Positions 10,401 through 18,982 of a stretch of DNA of 64,000 nt are shown one piece after another. Source of the DNA: Calendula officinalis (lineage: Eukaryota > Streptophyta > Magnoliopsida > Asterales > Asteraceae); the NCBI GenBank assembly GCA_963853835.1, contig OY970832.1, positions 33,058,208 to 33,122,207 of the forward strand, given 5' to 3'. Position 1 is the first letter of the stretch. Each line of letters begins with the position of its first letter. The notes below the pieces were generated by a model. It was not told the origin of the DNA, ran no database searches, and saw nothing but the letters and a program-made list of their open reading frames with translations. Both the position numbers and the translations under genes were made by a program.

Positions 10401-10735
10401 CTACAGCTGAAGCAGAATATGTTGCTGCTGGAAGCTGCTGTGCTCAAGTCCTTTGGATGAAGAATCAGCTGGTTGACTTCGATATGAACTTTTCCAAAGT
10501 TCCTATCTATTGTGATAACACTAGTGCTACCGCAATCAACAATAACCCTGTTCTTCATTCCAGAACCAAACATATTGACATAAGGTATCATTTCATTAGA
10601 GATCACATTGAACAAGGTGATGTGGAACTCCATTTCATTTCAACAGACCTTCAGCTAGCTGATTTATTCACCAAGCCATTGGATGAAAAACGCTTTAATT
10701 TCTTCATCAGCGAGCTGGGTATGTTAAATGCTTAA
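7460..10735 (+). CDS. pol: Sirevirus Pol (protease, integrase, RT, RNase H)
   Basis: The open frame continues gag in the same phase after its stop; there is no good ATG, and 7460 is a GTG. Aspartic protease motif DSG is at residues 13-15 (LDSGCSRHMTG). The integrase zinc finger has H140, H145, C174 and C177. The integrase core has D205, D268 and E304, a DD35E arrangement, with the PQQNGVAERRNRT signature. The RT has the Copia block ending in YVDD near residue 779. RNase H has SDSDFAG, AEAEY and YCDN motifs (about 940-1020), then the usual HIDIRYHFIRD end. All catalytic residues I can place are present and there are no internal stops, so the enzyme could be active. Order protease-integrase-RT identifies Ty1/Copia. 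Confidence 0.95.
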   Translation: MQGDQRKHVWYLDSGCSRHMTGNKSLLEEFEVRAGPPVIFGDNGRGSTEGYGSISNGSIKITRVGYVNGLKHNLISISQLCDAKFLVNFNEYRGTVTDKSGKVVLVAPRNNNVYTLDMNPQNQEVCLFSHSTEELIWLWHKRLSHLNFKNISKLARGQLVNGLPQIKYENDKLCSACEQGKHHKSSFKSKQCFSINSCLHVLHMDLFGPMSIESLGGKKYTLVIVDEYSRYTWVIFLRHKSDAANEIIKFIKKMELLNGSRVKMLRSDNGTEFKNSTLDDFCSEVGISQNFSAARTPQQNGVAERRNRTLIEAARTMLAESNMPKQFWAEAVNTACFTQIRSLYVKRHKRTSYEILRQRKPYIGFFHIFGCVCFVLNTRDQLSKFDAKADEAIFLGYSTTSKAYRVFNKRRQTLEESINVTFEEHSKALNPTSNQSSDAFQRSTEPSTDDSAETFVDALNLFDVQINDSDDTFHDTPTYLVDIAAVQQEIPTTRASSKARPNSKPPLPTSRRLVQNEVHNPAEHSVAQQGSNSAESSSSTAAPQSKWTSEHPIELIIGDPQQGVVTRSKASCNLCLWSCFIAAEEPKNIKAALENSSWIQAMQEELNQLEVNKVWQLVPPPAGKTIIGTKWVFRNKMDEEGVVIRNKARLVAQGYRQEEGIDFDETFAPVARLEAIRIFLAYAAYKNFTVFQMDVKSAFLNGKLQEEVYVKQPPDFENPKYLDYVFKLDKALYGLKQAPRACYDTLSTFLLANDFTRGKIDKTLFIRKIKGDIILVQIYVDDIIFGSTDEKICRHFSKLMSTKYEMSMMGELTYFLGLQIKQSKNGIFINQEKYIKDLLKKFDMNPSSSMKTPMAPPNNLDADSTGKSVDVTFYRGIIGSLLYLTSSRPDIMFATCMCARYQADPRESHLIVAKRILRYLKGTPSLGLWYAKDSGFDLIGYSDSDFAGCKMDRKSTTGGCQLLGGKLVSWTSKKQNIVSTSTAEAEYVAAGSCCAQVLWMKNQLVDFDMNFSKVPIYCDNTSATAINNNPVLHSRTKHIDIRYHFIRDHIEQGDVELHFISTDLQLADLFTKPLDEKRFNFFISELGMLNA

Positions 10736-11128
10736 CTCATCTGCTGAAGCACTATCAGCAGCTGATGATGTTCACCTTGTCACTTATCAGCTGATTAAAA
10801 CGCTTTAAATTTATCGATCAGCTGAGTAACTCATCTCAAAATGATACTTGTCAAGTTTTATCAGTTAAAACGTTTGGTTTTTCAAAGAAAAGGAATCTTT
10901 TAACCCCATCCACACGTTCTTTGTGATAAATATTTGCACTCAAGTGGAAATATTTGGCTTTTATGAGGGATTTGACATCTTTGTCACAGAAACGGCTCCA
11001 CTAACCCTTACTGTCAAATCGTACCTGTTTATTCGTACGAAAACCAAAATTTCCATAGTTGGTTTCCAACTATCCATTTTTACCCGGTTTAAATTCAAAC
11101 AATTACCCAAAATGGTTCATCTTCTCCC
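10736..11128 (+). other. non-coding spacer after pol, rich in CAGCTG
   Basis: About 390 bases without a coding frame I can support. The first 100 bases carry several CAGCTG or TCAGCTGA palindromes. It ends in the promoter-like sequence for the third ORF. Confidence 0.6.
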
Positions 11129-11136
11129 TATAAATA
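11129..11136 (+). promoter_or_regulatory. TATA box of the Sirevirus third ORF
   Basis: TATAAATA is followed by CT-rich sequence, and an ATG in good context (aaccATGtct) comes at 11238, about 80 bases after the expected start site. This is the normal layout of a plant core promoter with a pyrimidine-rich leader. It would let the post-pol ORF be expressed separately from the genomic RNA. Inferred from sequence only. Confidence 0.5.
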
Positions 11137-11237
11137 CCCCTCACCTCTCCTCACTCTTCTCCACTACTCCCAAATAACCACCTTCAAACTTCTCTCTTTT
11201 TCTCTCTCAAAACCCTAATCTTCTTATTTTCTTAACC

Positions 11238-11786
11238 ATGTCTACCTCTAGAAAAACCCAAAAAGCTTCCCTATCCAGAGATGCCATCGAGTTTACTCAA
11301 AACTCGAACTTGGTGGCAAACACCTCTCCACCGGACAACCTCAAGGACATCTACCGTCCGGTTGGAAAGTTTTTGCGCCATTGTCTTGTCAGTGGTGCAT
11401 TCTTGCGCTTCACCAAGAGTTTTTACAAACTCTTGCGTGATTTCTGGATGACTGCCTCCGTCTCTGGAGACAACATTGTCGCGCAAGTTAGAGATCATCA
11501 AATCACCATTACTGTTGATGATTTCCGAACTGCTTGTGGGTTCAACTACTTGAACCCTACTGAAGAACCTCAGGAGATGAAATCTGCTGAGGATGCAAAG
11601 AAAAGTCTGATCGATATCACTGGATATCGATTGGAAAGCGCTGAGGACAGGGATCCGATCTTCAAGAAGTCTCAGCTGACGAGACCACGGGCCTATTTCT
11701 GCACTCATATCATTCAGTGTATAGGTGGGAACCATGGGTCTCAAAACAGTGCAACTCCAAGCTTCAGATCTTTGCTGAAGCCCTAA
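11238..11786 (+). CDS. Sirevirus post-pol ORF, N-terminal part (frameshifted)
   Basis: 182 residues, starting at the ATG behind the TATA box. The text around residues 40-100 (KFLRHCLVSGAFLRF and the DFWMTASV stretch) resembles the uncharacterised proteins encoded after pol in large composite-family Copia elements. The plausible frame moves to the next ORF near 11717-11740, where a one-base indel seems to have occurred, so the last 20 or so residues are probably out of frame. No signal peptide or membrane segment is evident. Function unknown; Sirevirus ORFs at this place have been called envelope-like, but nothing here shows an envelope role. Confidence 0.7.
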   Translation: MSTSRKTQKASLSRDAIEFTQNSNLVANTSPPDNLKDIYRPVGKFLRHCLVSGAFLRFTKSFYKLLRDFWMTASVSGDNIVAQVRDHQITITVDDFRTACGFNYLNPTEEPQEMKSAEDAKKSLIDITGYRLESAEDRDPIFKKSQLTRPRAYFCTHIIQCIGGNHGSQNSATPSFRSLLKP

Positions 11787-12388
11787 TCACCGGTCAGCGG
11801 ATTGATTATGGGAGACTGGTGTACGAGGAGGTCAAAACCAAGCTCAAAGGAAAGGGAAATCACATCCCTTATATTCGTTTCTTCACCTTGTGCATCGCTC
11901 ATGTGATGACCGAGAAGCTGGAGATCGATTACGATGACCTTCCAGGGGAATTTTTGGAGGTTCGTACCTTATCCAACACCATCTTCAACTCCAAGAAGGA
12001 AGCTGGTCAGGATGTTCCCCTCTCCTCGTACATGCTGAAGATCATTGATGATCATACTAGATCCAGGAGGGATCAATCAAAGGGCACCACAACGAAGAAA
12101 TCTGCCCTACAAGAAGGTATGTCCATTCCTCATCTGCAGGGTTCATCGACTGCTAGTCGTGCGCTAGCTGCTGGTGAAAAGAACCCCACTTCCACTGGGA
12201 TCTCAGCTCCCACAGAGATGGAAGATGAGGCAGAGGATTTCATTCCTCTGGTGGTAAGGAGACGAGTCAAAAGATCAGCTCATCGTCTCACCACTTCTTC
12301 TCCCCTCCTCCCGCCATCTTCTCCCACTTCAACTGCAGGAGAGAGGGTCTGCTACCTGTGGAGAAGGTATGGCTACAGATCATGCTGA
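11717..12388 (+). CDS. Sirevirus post-pol ORF, middle part (frameshifted)
   Basis: 223 residues in another frame, overlapping both neighbours. Its first ATG at 11717 is probably not a true start: the sequence reads as a continuation of the preceding ORF after an indel. Residues about 20-95 look like a folded helical segment (AEALITGQRIDYGRLVYEEV, then a stretch of hydrophobic and cysteine residues). The rest is Ser/Thr/Pro-rich and basic. A second indel near 12335-12345 seems to return the frame to that of the next ORF. Function unknown. Confidence 0.65.
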   Translation: MYRWEPWVSKQCNSKLQIFAEALITGQRIDYGRLVYEEVKTKLKGKGNHIPYIRFFTLCIAHVMTEKLEIDYDDLPGEFLEVRTLSNTIFNSKKEAGQDVPLSSYMLKIIDDHTRSRRDQSKGTTTKKSALQEGMSIPHLQGSSTASRALAAGEKNPTSTGISAPTEMEDEAEDFIPLVVRRRVKRSAHRLTTSSPLLPPSSPTSTAGERVCYLWRRYGYRSC

Positions 12389-15299
12389 TGTGGCAGTTGC
12401 AGCATCAACAGGATTCAGTCAGGATCCACTGGGGCCCCTTTTGAGCTCCAGTTTGAGTGGATTACGACCAGAAGCTCTGCCAGCATCCGCTGCTGAGTTT
12501 TCTTCTCATTTTCAATCTGACAGTGTCTCACTAGAAACTTCTCCTCTTCTCGGAGTTTCTAGTCGGACACTCCTGGCTGATCACTCTTCTCTTTCTCTTC
12601 CTCTTTCACTTCCTCCTGCTGATCTCTCAACAGGTCAGCAGCTTTCAAAACGGCAATTTCGTTCTTTAGGAGTTAGTGCCGGCTCCACACTTCTGCGTAG
12701 CTCCTCAACTGATTCAATATCAGTTGTTGTAAAAAGGGGACAAACTCCACAAGCAACCTCAGTCTCTCAACAGACTGCAGGTGAAGTTTTTGGCTCATCC
12801 CAAGCCACCCGAGAGTCAGCTGCACACACATCACCACCAACTTCTTCATCACTTTCTGAGTCAGCAGTTGATGACAGATTGACTGGAAACCAAGTCAATC
12901 TTGAAACTGTTTATGTTTCCCACAACGTCACCAGCTTACACCAGCTGGAGATCGAGGAAACCACCACCGCCGATGAAGGGACAACCGTAGACCCAGTTGT
13001 TACTGAGGCACTCACCCAAGCTGCCAGTGATCGCGAACGTATTCGCCAACTGATCTGTGAGGCAGCTGACCCACCACCCCGAGGACTTTCCCCTCATGTC
13101 TCTATACCAGTACAGCCGACTGGTGAGACTGAAGCACAAGGTAATCAAACAGCTTATTCCTTAATGTTTGATTCTGCTGATGAACCCATTCAGCCCTACT
13201 ACTCGTCTCCTGACGAATCAGCAGATGAACCTTGGCTTCAATTTGATTTGACAGCTGATGTCGGCCCTTCTGACAGAACCCCAAAAGTTTCAGCTGGACC
13301 CAACTCACCCCCCACAGTTACTGAGCAACCCATAGGAGCTATTCCTCCTAACTCAGTAATGACTTCTCCCACAGTTGAGGCTACCACCTCAGCTGGAGAC
13401 ATTCCGGACCCTTCTCCCCAAATTGTCCAAATGTCCCATTCTGGAACCAGCACAGCTGGTGAAGGCATTCCCACCAAGGCCCTTACTGCCTTGGTGTCTA
13501 GAGTTGTAAAATCCCAGATACGTCCTGGGATGGCCATCTTGAGGAAGCAGCTGAACACCCTTCGCAGGGATGTTCCTCAACAGTATGCTCAATCTGTTGA
13601 CAATCTTTCAACGAGTATTGCCTCTCTGTATACTGAAGTCCACACTGCTACTCCTCAGCTGGCTCTTCTTTCTGATCAGATTCGATGCAACACCAGCGAG
13701 CTCATCAAGCTTCAAGAGCTCACCCAGCGAGAGCTCCGCTCTATTCGAGAATCTGACAGAACCGAGAAGGATAGGCTTCTAGCTGAAGCCCGGGCAGCTG
13801 AAGCAGAAGTTGATCGACAGCTGACCTTGTTACAGTCTCAGGTCACCCCTCTCATCTCCGCTGTTGATCGTATTGGCCTTGCTCAAGAAAAGCAGGAATC
13901 TCTGCTGGCCAATAATCATAGCCGTCTCGCCAAGGCTATTGATGCTTCTGCTGCTGTTGTGTCCACTCGGATGGACAAGCTGGAGACTGAGGTTTGTTCG
14001 TTAACCTCTCAAGTCACTGGTCTCCAAGGCACCCTTGACCTCATTTTGCAGAAACTCAATGAGGGTGCCCCAGCTGTTCGTCCTTCTGCTGTACCAGAGA
14101 GTACATTGCTTCTTCAGGCACTCTCTGAAGGGGAGAAAGAGCAAGCTACTTCAGCAGGTGAACAACAAGGTGAACAAGATTCACAAACCATAATCACCTC
14201 TGCTGTTGGAGCCAATGTTCAAGAAGATATTTCAGCAGGTGAAACTCCAAAATCACCAACATTCACCTCTGCTGGAATACAAGAAGAAGAACCCTCAGCA
14301 GATGTTCGCATCGTTGATACCTTTGAATCAGCTGAGGTCCCTCAAGTCCAAACCCCGCAAATCCAAAACCCTCAGCCCACTATACACGTGAATCCTCAAC
14401 CTGTTGAGGGGGAGCTTTCCGATGCCACGATTGCAGCTGTTGTTCTTGAAGAAGCTGGAACTGCTGCAGATTTTGAAACAGCTATCACTCTTCAAAGAAA
14501 AACTCAAGAAGAGCTGTATCAAAGAGCTGAAGCAGAAAGAGCTGAGAACATTAGGTTGTTCAACAAAGTTCTCTGCAAACGTCGGCAAGAAGCCAGAATC
14601 AGCAGCGTAAGGTGCCCTAAATCAACATCCAGCTCCCCACAAGAAATCATCATTTATAGAGCTGGAGGGCCCTTAGCTCCTGAAAGGATTTCTCTGAACA
14701 AGGTCAGCACTCATTTCAGCTATGATGAATGGAATGAGATGTTAAAAGCTGCCAAGTCTGCAAAACCATCTCCAAACATTGCAGATCTGGAAACTGAGGT
14801 AAACATCGCAATCTACTCCTTCAAGACTCTATGCGACAAGATCAAGAGATACTCTCCTGATTTGGCAAATCGCATACCAGCTGAATTGCGTGAACCTCAA
14901 GCTGAGACTGTCAGAGAACCTGCTGGTGAAAGCTCCACAGCAAGAGGGGAGAAACGTAAGTCCATTCTCCCCGAGCCTTTCGCTGAACCCAGATCAGCTG
15001 AGGTTGGGTCTTCAATAATCTATGCTAAACGACCAAGACTCAATCTCTCAAGAACCGTACCCACAGAAGTTGACTTTATCCCTGGGCGTATTGTAACAGA
15101 ACCTATTTACGGTTTCTGCTATCTGGGTGAAAAGAAGAGGCCTTGCTTCCAAAGAGCTGATGAGTTAGACTTATGCGATATTGAGCAGCTTATAGTCTAT
15201 CACAAACTACTGAGCTCCTCTACTGAAGAGGGAAAAGAAATGAAGAAACTAATCAACTCAGCCATCAGCTCAGTGTATCAGGATGTCTTAAGAGAATAA
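12369..15299 (+). CDS. Sirevirus post-pol ORF, large C-terminal part
   Basis: 976 residues, the largest part of the third coding region. Residues 1-360 are Ser/Thr/Pro-rich with low complexity. Residues about 375-560 are a long heptad-like coiled coil (leucine-rich, e.g. RKQLNTLRRDVPQQYAQSVD). Residues about 580-700 are again acidic and repetitive with SAGE/SAD motifs, and the last 250 are charged with a possible short helical end. No transmembrane segment or signal peptide stands out. CAGCTG occurs about 16 times in the DNA, far above chance, and drives the repeated S-A-D/E/G codons. Its start may not be the ATG at 12369, because the ORF probably continues from upstream after an indel. Function unknown. 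Confidence 0.72.
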   Translation: MATDHADVAVAASTGFSQDPLGPLLSSSLSGLRPEALPASAAEFSSHFQSDSVSLETSPLLGVSSRTLLADHSSLSLPLSLPPADLSTGQQLSKRQFRSLGVSAGSTLLRSSSTDSISVVVKRGQTPQATSVSQQTAGEVFGSSQATRESAAHTSPPTSSSLSESAVDDRLTGNQVNLETVYVSHNVTSLHQLEIEETTTADEGTTVDPVVTEALTQAASDRERIRQLICEAADPPPRGLSPHVSIPVQPTGETEAQGNQTAYSLMFDSADEPIQPYYSSPDESADEPWLQFDLTADVGPSDRTPKVSAGPNSPPTVTEQPIGAIPPNSVMTSPTVEATTSAGDIPDPSPQIVQMSHSGTSTAGEGIPTKALTALVSRVVKSQIRPGMAILRKQLNTLRRDVPQQYAQSVDNLSTSIASLYTEVHTATPQLALLSDQIRCNTSELIKLQELTQRELRSIRESDRTEKDRLLAEARAAEAEVDRQLTLLQSQVTPLISAVDRIGLAQEKQESLLANNHSRLAKAIDASAAVVSTRMDKLETEVCSLTSQVTGLQGTLDLILQKLNEGAPAVRPSAVPESTLLLQALSEGEKEQATSAGEQQGEQDSQTIITSAVGANVQEDISAGETPKSPTFTSAGIQEEEPSADVRIVDTFESAEVPQVQTPQIQNPQPTIHVNPQPVEGELSDATIAAVVLEEAGTAADFETAITLQRKTQEELYQRAEAERAENIRLFNKVLCKRRQEARISSVRCPKSTSSSPQEIIIYRAGGPLAPERISLNKVSTHFSYDEWNEMLKAAKSAKPSPNIADLETEVNIAIYSFKTLCDKIKRYSPDLANRIPAELREPQAETVREPAGESSTARGEKRKSILPEPFAEPRSAEVGSSIIYAKRPRLNLSRTVPTEVDFIPGRIVTEPIYGFCYLGEKKRPCFQRADELDLCDIEQLIVYHKLLSSSTEEGKEMKKLINSAISSVYQDVLRE

Positions 15300-15509
15300 A
15301 TACTTAAGACTATGTTTTTGTTTTATTTTCCTTGTACTTAAACAGCTTCATATCAATGGAAAATTATGTTTGTAATATACTTGTAGAAATACTGTAAAAA
15401 GATACAAATAGTCAAAAGAACCCAAAGGGTCAAAGTACATAAGCATTTAGCTGAATCATTACAGGGTCACAATTATACAGCTATTCGATTGCATCAAATA
15501 GGGGGAGAT
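15300..15509 (+). other. 3' non-coding region and polypurine tract
   Basis: Non-coding. It ends in the purine-rich AAATAGGGGGAGAT (15496-15509) directly before the right LTR, the primer for plus-strand DNA synthesis. Confidence 0.85.
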
Positions 15510-16467
15510 TGTTAGTCCCAAGACTAAGTAAATAAGATTTGATGATCGATAGCCAAGAAGAATAAAATCAGCTGAAATACGTATCTCAGCTGAAACAAGT
15601 ATATACAATAAACCTTCAGTTAAGTTAGTACTTAGCTCTAGAAGTCAAGTCAAATCAGCAGCAATTCAAGAGTGATCATTCGAAGTCTATGGCCAAAGGA
15701 CAAAGACAAGAAGAAGACCACACAGCTGATTGTGGAATCAGCTGATGGTACCGCTGCAGATAAAGACTTGGTGGAAAATATTCTTGACACTTTGAATATT
15801 TTCCTTTCCCGCTCAAAGAAAAAGAAAACGATGAGGATCTTCTATTTCGGTAATAGAAGATAAGTTGTCAGAACTTCATCATTTGTCCCTCCAAGCATGT
15901 ATAGAGAAAGTCAACATCTTTTGTACTATCATAGTACATCTTTTCACTGTGCGTCAGAAAATGTTACAAGAGAAGTTGACACAAAGTACAATTGGGACTA
16001 TAACGTATGTAAGAGCAATTAATGTCTCCTTGGACAAGTCTACATCGACGAGTAATATGTTTACACGTCGATTAACTTGTGGACAAAGGAACATGGATCT
16101 TGGGCTATAAATAGAGACGTAAATGCTTGCATTTAGATACACCTTTTAGCATTCATAGCACAAGAACATTCTCTGAGAGTTTGTTATTGTCTAGTATTAA
16201 CTCCCTCATAGTTACTACTCGGCATTCAATATCAGCTGTTAGTATCAGCTGATATTACTCTCCTTGAATAATCTTTTCTAGTTTGAGCTAGTTAAAGTGT
16301 CATTTCAAGTATAAAGTTTTAGTTAGTGTGTACTATCTATTTCCGCAAACTTTGTACTGTATTAAGTTGTTTTAATAAACTCTTAATCATTGAAATCTTG
16401 TGTGTTCTTTATTTGTAAGTGTACACTTAGCCATAACGCGACATGTTTGTGTTGTTGGGGACCAACA
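15510..16467 (+). repeat. Sirevirus 3' LTR
   Basis: 958 bp, TGTTAG...CAACA, with TATA at 16106-16113 and AATAAA at 16374-16379. It is followed by the target duplication aagtt. It is close to the left LTR with scattered substitutions, so the insertion is fairly young. Confidence 0.95.
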
Positions 16468-16773
16468 AAGTTGGTCAACTAGGGTTAGGGTTTCGGCTAG
16501 GGTTGGCCGAAGGCCAAAACCTTACGATTTTTGGTGATAATTCCGGTGTAGGGTTCGAACCAAGGGGGTCACGGGTTTGAGCATCAAACCGTCAAACAAC
16601 GGTTTGTCTAGGGTTTTAGCATACCACAATGGATCTATGGTTTAGATAATCAAATCAACGAAATAATGAGACAAACAAGGCAAGGGTTTTAACAAAGCGA
16701 ATCAAAACAAACAATACGAGATTAGGGTTTATACAAAACACGAAACGAATAAACGAAAAAAGTGCGACACACA

Positions 16774-16795
16774 CATGCATACGTACGTATGCATG
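16774..16795. repeat. 22-bp perfect palindrome in solo LTR
   Basis: A fully self-complementary run centred on CGTACG (outer arms CATGCATA). It lies downstream of the minus-strand TATA-like box at 17028-17036, so it would be in the LTR transcript. Confidence 0.85.
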
Positions 16796-17027
16796 CTTGC
16801 TCGACGGCAACATAAGGCACCAAGACCACATGGCCTTCGGCCTTGGTCTCGGGTTTGAAGTAATAACCGAAAACAAGTAGACACGAGTTATAGGTTCGAG
16901 TTGTACCTCTTGCGATCGGAGACAAGTGAGCTCGGCCGGAATTGGGGACTCGACGATGATGATGGTGTGCTTGGGTTGCTCGACCGAATAGGGATCACAA
17001 AAGGGGTTTAGGGTTTGCTCAATGTGG

Positions 17028-17036
17028 TATTTATAT
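17028..17036 (-). promoter_or_regulatory. TATA-like box of the solo LTR
   Basis: The minus strand reads ATATAAATACC just upstream of the GC-richer region. It supports minus orientation of the solo LTR at 2290-17513. Confidence 0.4.
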
Positions 17037-17518
17037 TATGGTGTGAGTTAGTGTTTGACTACAACAAGGACTCATTTGAATAAAGATCAAGATAACAATA
17101 AGGTTTTAAACGAAAACAAGATAATGATGACACCATCTAAGATGGTTCGGCCGAAACTTGGTCATCAAGGAAGTGGGTTCAGCCACTTGAGGGTCGGGTA
17201 CACATTTGATGTGTCGGTTTCTAAGAAATGTTCACTTCGAGTCACATTTAATTAAGTATATTTGTTTATTGTGCATAAAATATGAAATTAATATTTTTAG
17301 AAAGGTTTTAGCTCAAGTGTGTCACCATAAGTAAAATGAAATGTTGTGTTGACCAAAATAGTCAAACACTGATGCATGGTGAAAATGAAATGTTTTTGTT
17401 GTGTGTTCGAATGCCAAAAATAGAAATGTTTAGAAATGAAACTTTCAACTTTCTAAATAAGGAAAGTTTAGAAATGAAATGAGATTACATACCAGAAATA
17501 TTGAGTTGTCACACAAAA

Positions 17519-17832
17519 CAGGCTCACAAAACAGAATAGCTGCACAGTAAAATCTCTTGCGACAATTTACGAAAACAGGGATAACTTTTAAATGGTAAAT
17601 CAGATCGACAAGCCGTTTGCAACAACGGAAAGAAGACTCAGAAAACTAGGCGCCAACGCAGACCAAAAATTCAGAAACTTAATTTAACCATTGAAAAAAA
17701 CGTGTCCCAACAGAATGGACAGATTCTGTCCAAAACTCAAGTCATGTTTAAAAACTTGTTTTACAAACCCGACATTAACCCGACATACCACGGCCCTGTC
17801 TGAAGGGTTTCTTAAAACTGATCGACCACTTG
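17519..17832 (-). repeat. older Gypsy LTR fragment, right part
   Basis: Continues the LTR debris of 1633-2289 after the nested solo LTR. On the minus strand it contains the text about a short inhibitor-like run and a gacagaatctgtcc motif also seen in the plus-strand solo LTR near 26650. No coding frame. It ends where the Copia-derivative leader begins. Confidence 0.4.
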
Positions 17833-18877
17833 GGTCAACCTCCTAGTTTACTTGGTGAGAACCATACTGACAAGAACATGAACATGTTCTTGCCGGTTAA
17901 ACCAACTAGCTAGTTTAATCCCTAAAGCGGAACTGAGATTAAACTTAATCCTTAAACCCTAAAGAATTATGGGATGTTGGAAATCTAGACTAGATTTACA
18001 AGAAAGAAACCTTGTACAAAAAATTTGAAAACACACACATACTTGTTAAGTAAGTCCACTGATGATCAACACAACGAGAAACCTTCTAGTTGGTTGATGC
18101 AATGATCTTGATCTTCAAGGACTTGAAGAACATGAAGAATGAACGAAGAACACAAAGGCTTGTGTTCTTCCTCTATTTTGTCAGAACCAAGTGGAGGGAG
18201 GCTAGGGTTCTTTTTGTGGAGTGTCAAGCATTTACAAAGGAACCCAAGCCTTCTATTTATAGTAGAAGGACTGTCACTTAGTGTAACACCGTAATTTTCA
18301 CGCCATTTGTTTTAAAATCAAAACACGGAAACGTTTAACTAATTAATTTACAGACGCTGTAAAAGTAAACTAATTTAATATTTACAATACGGTGTTATAA
18401 ACTTTCAGCTCAACTCCCAAAAACATATCTTTATAATTTGGTCATCCATTCCTAATCACAAACTTTCCAAAACCTGCAAAAGAATAACACAGTGGGGAAT
18501 TAGCACAAAGCTAAGTGACTGAAATTATAACACGTTATAATGTTTTAAACCAACAATCTCGATTTACAATCTTTCACTTAGTCACAAATAACGAAAGGAC
18601 CGGCGGTTTTGCAGAACCTTACAACTGTTGTGGGCCTAACAACACCTTACTGGAAGCCCTTTACTCATTAGCAACGGTAAAGCTTCCTTCAAACACAACA
18701 CATATGACAAGGTACAATTACCGTTATCTAACAGTAAATGAAAGCCCAACCCCCCACACAGACTGTCCTCTACTCTTTTGCATGTGCACATATCAATTAA
18801 TTAACACATAGCCACTTAATTAACAATAGAACATACTGTGTAAATCACAACACAAAATTTTGTAGCCAAACTGCAGG

Positions 18878-18982
18878 TTCGTGCCACGAACCCAAAACTT
18901 CGTGCCACGAACTCAGGTTCGTGCTGCACGAAAAAGTTCGTGCTGCACGAAAATCACTTTCTGTCCAACTTCGTGCCACGAA
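18878..18982. repeat. palindrome array in Gypsy 1 LTR
   Basis: Five perfect palindromes with one-base centres occur within about 105 bases: TTCGTGCCACGAA three times and TTCGTGCTGCACGAA twice. The right LTR has a similar array at about 28521-28650 with some members mutated and one extra copy. Confidence 0.9.

Larger units (their letters stand above)
4027..16467 (+). mobile_element. Sirevirus-type Ty1/Copia retrotransposon, complete
   Basis: Two similar LTRs (4027-4975 and 15510-16467) start TGTTAGTCCC and end in ACA. They are flanked by the 5-bp duplication aagtt (4022-4026 and 16468-16472). A tRNA-Met-type primer-binding site follows the left LTR and a polypurine tract precedes the right one. 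Between them lie gag, pol in protease-integrase-RT-RNase H order, and a long third coding region after pol. The 12.4 kb length, the large gag and the post-pol ORF are typical of the SIRE/Maximus lineage. It inserted into the solo LTR at 2290-17513. Confidence 0.95.
2290..17513 (-). mobile_element. Gypsy solo LTR, split by a Sirevirus
   Basis: It starts TGTCACACC and ends TTGTCACA, with 5-bp target duplications caaaa at 2285-2289 and 17514-17518. The LTR itself is 2290-4026 plus 16473-17513, about 2.8 kb. The rest is the Copia element at 4027-16467. I see no primer-binding site, polypurine tract or coding region belonging to it, so it is a solo LTR left after LTR-LTR recombination. Orientation (minus) is inferred from the TATA-like box at 17028-17036 and the layout shared with other LTRs. 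Confidence 0.82.

Noticed and set aside
11271..11744. 157-residue minus-strand open frame
   Set aside because: Overlaps the better supported plus-strand ORF behind the TATA box and has no recognisable motif.
18878..18982. CRISPR-like array (regular palindromic repeats)
   Set aside because: Repeats are short, irregularly spaced, without spacers, and lie in a plant retrotransposon LTR; the same is true at 39449-39640.
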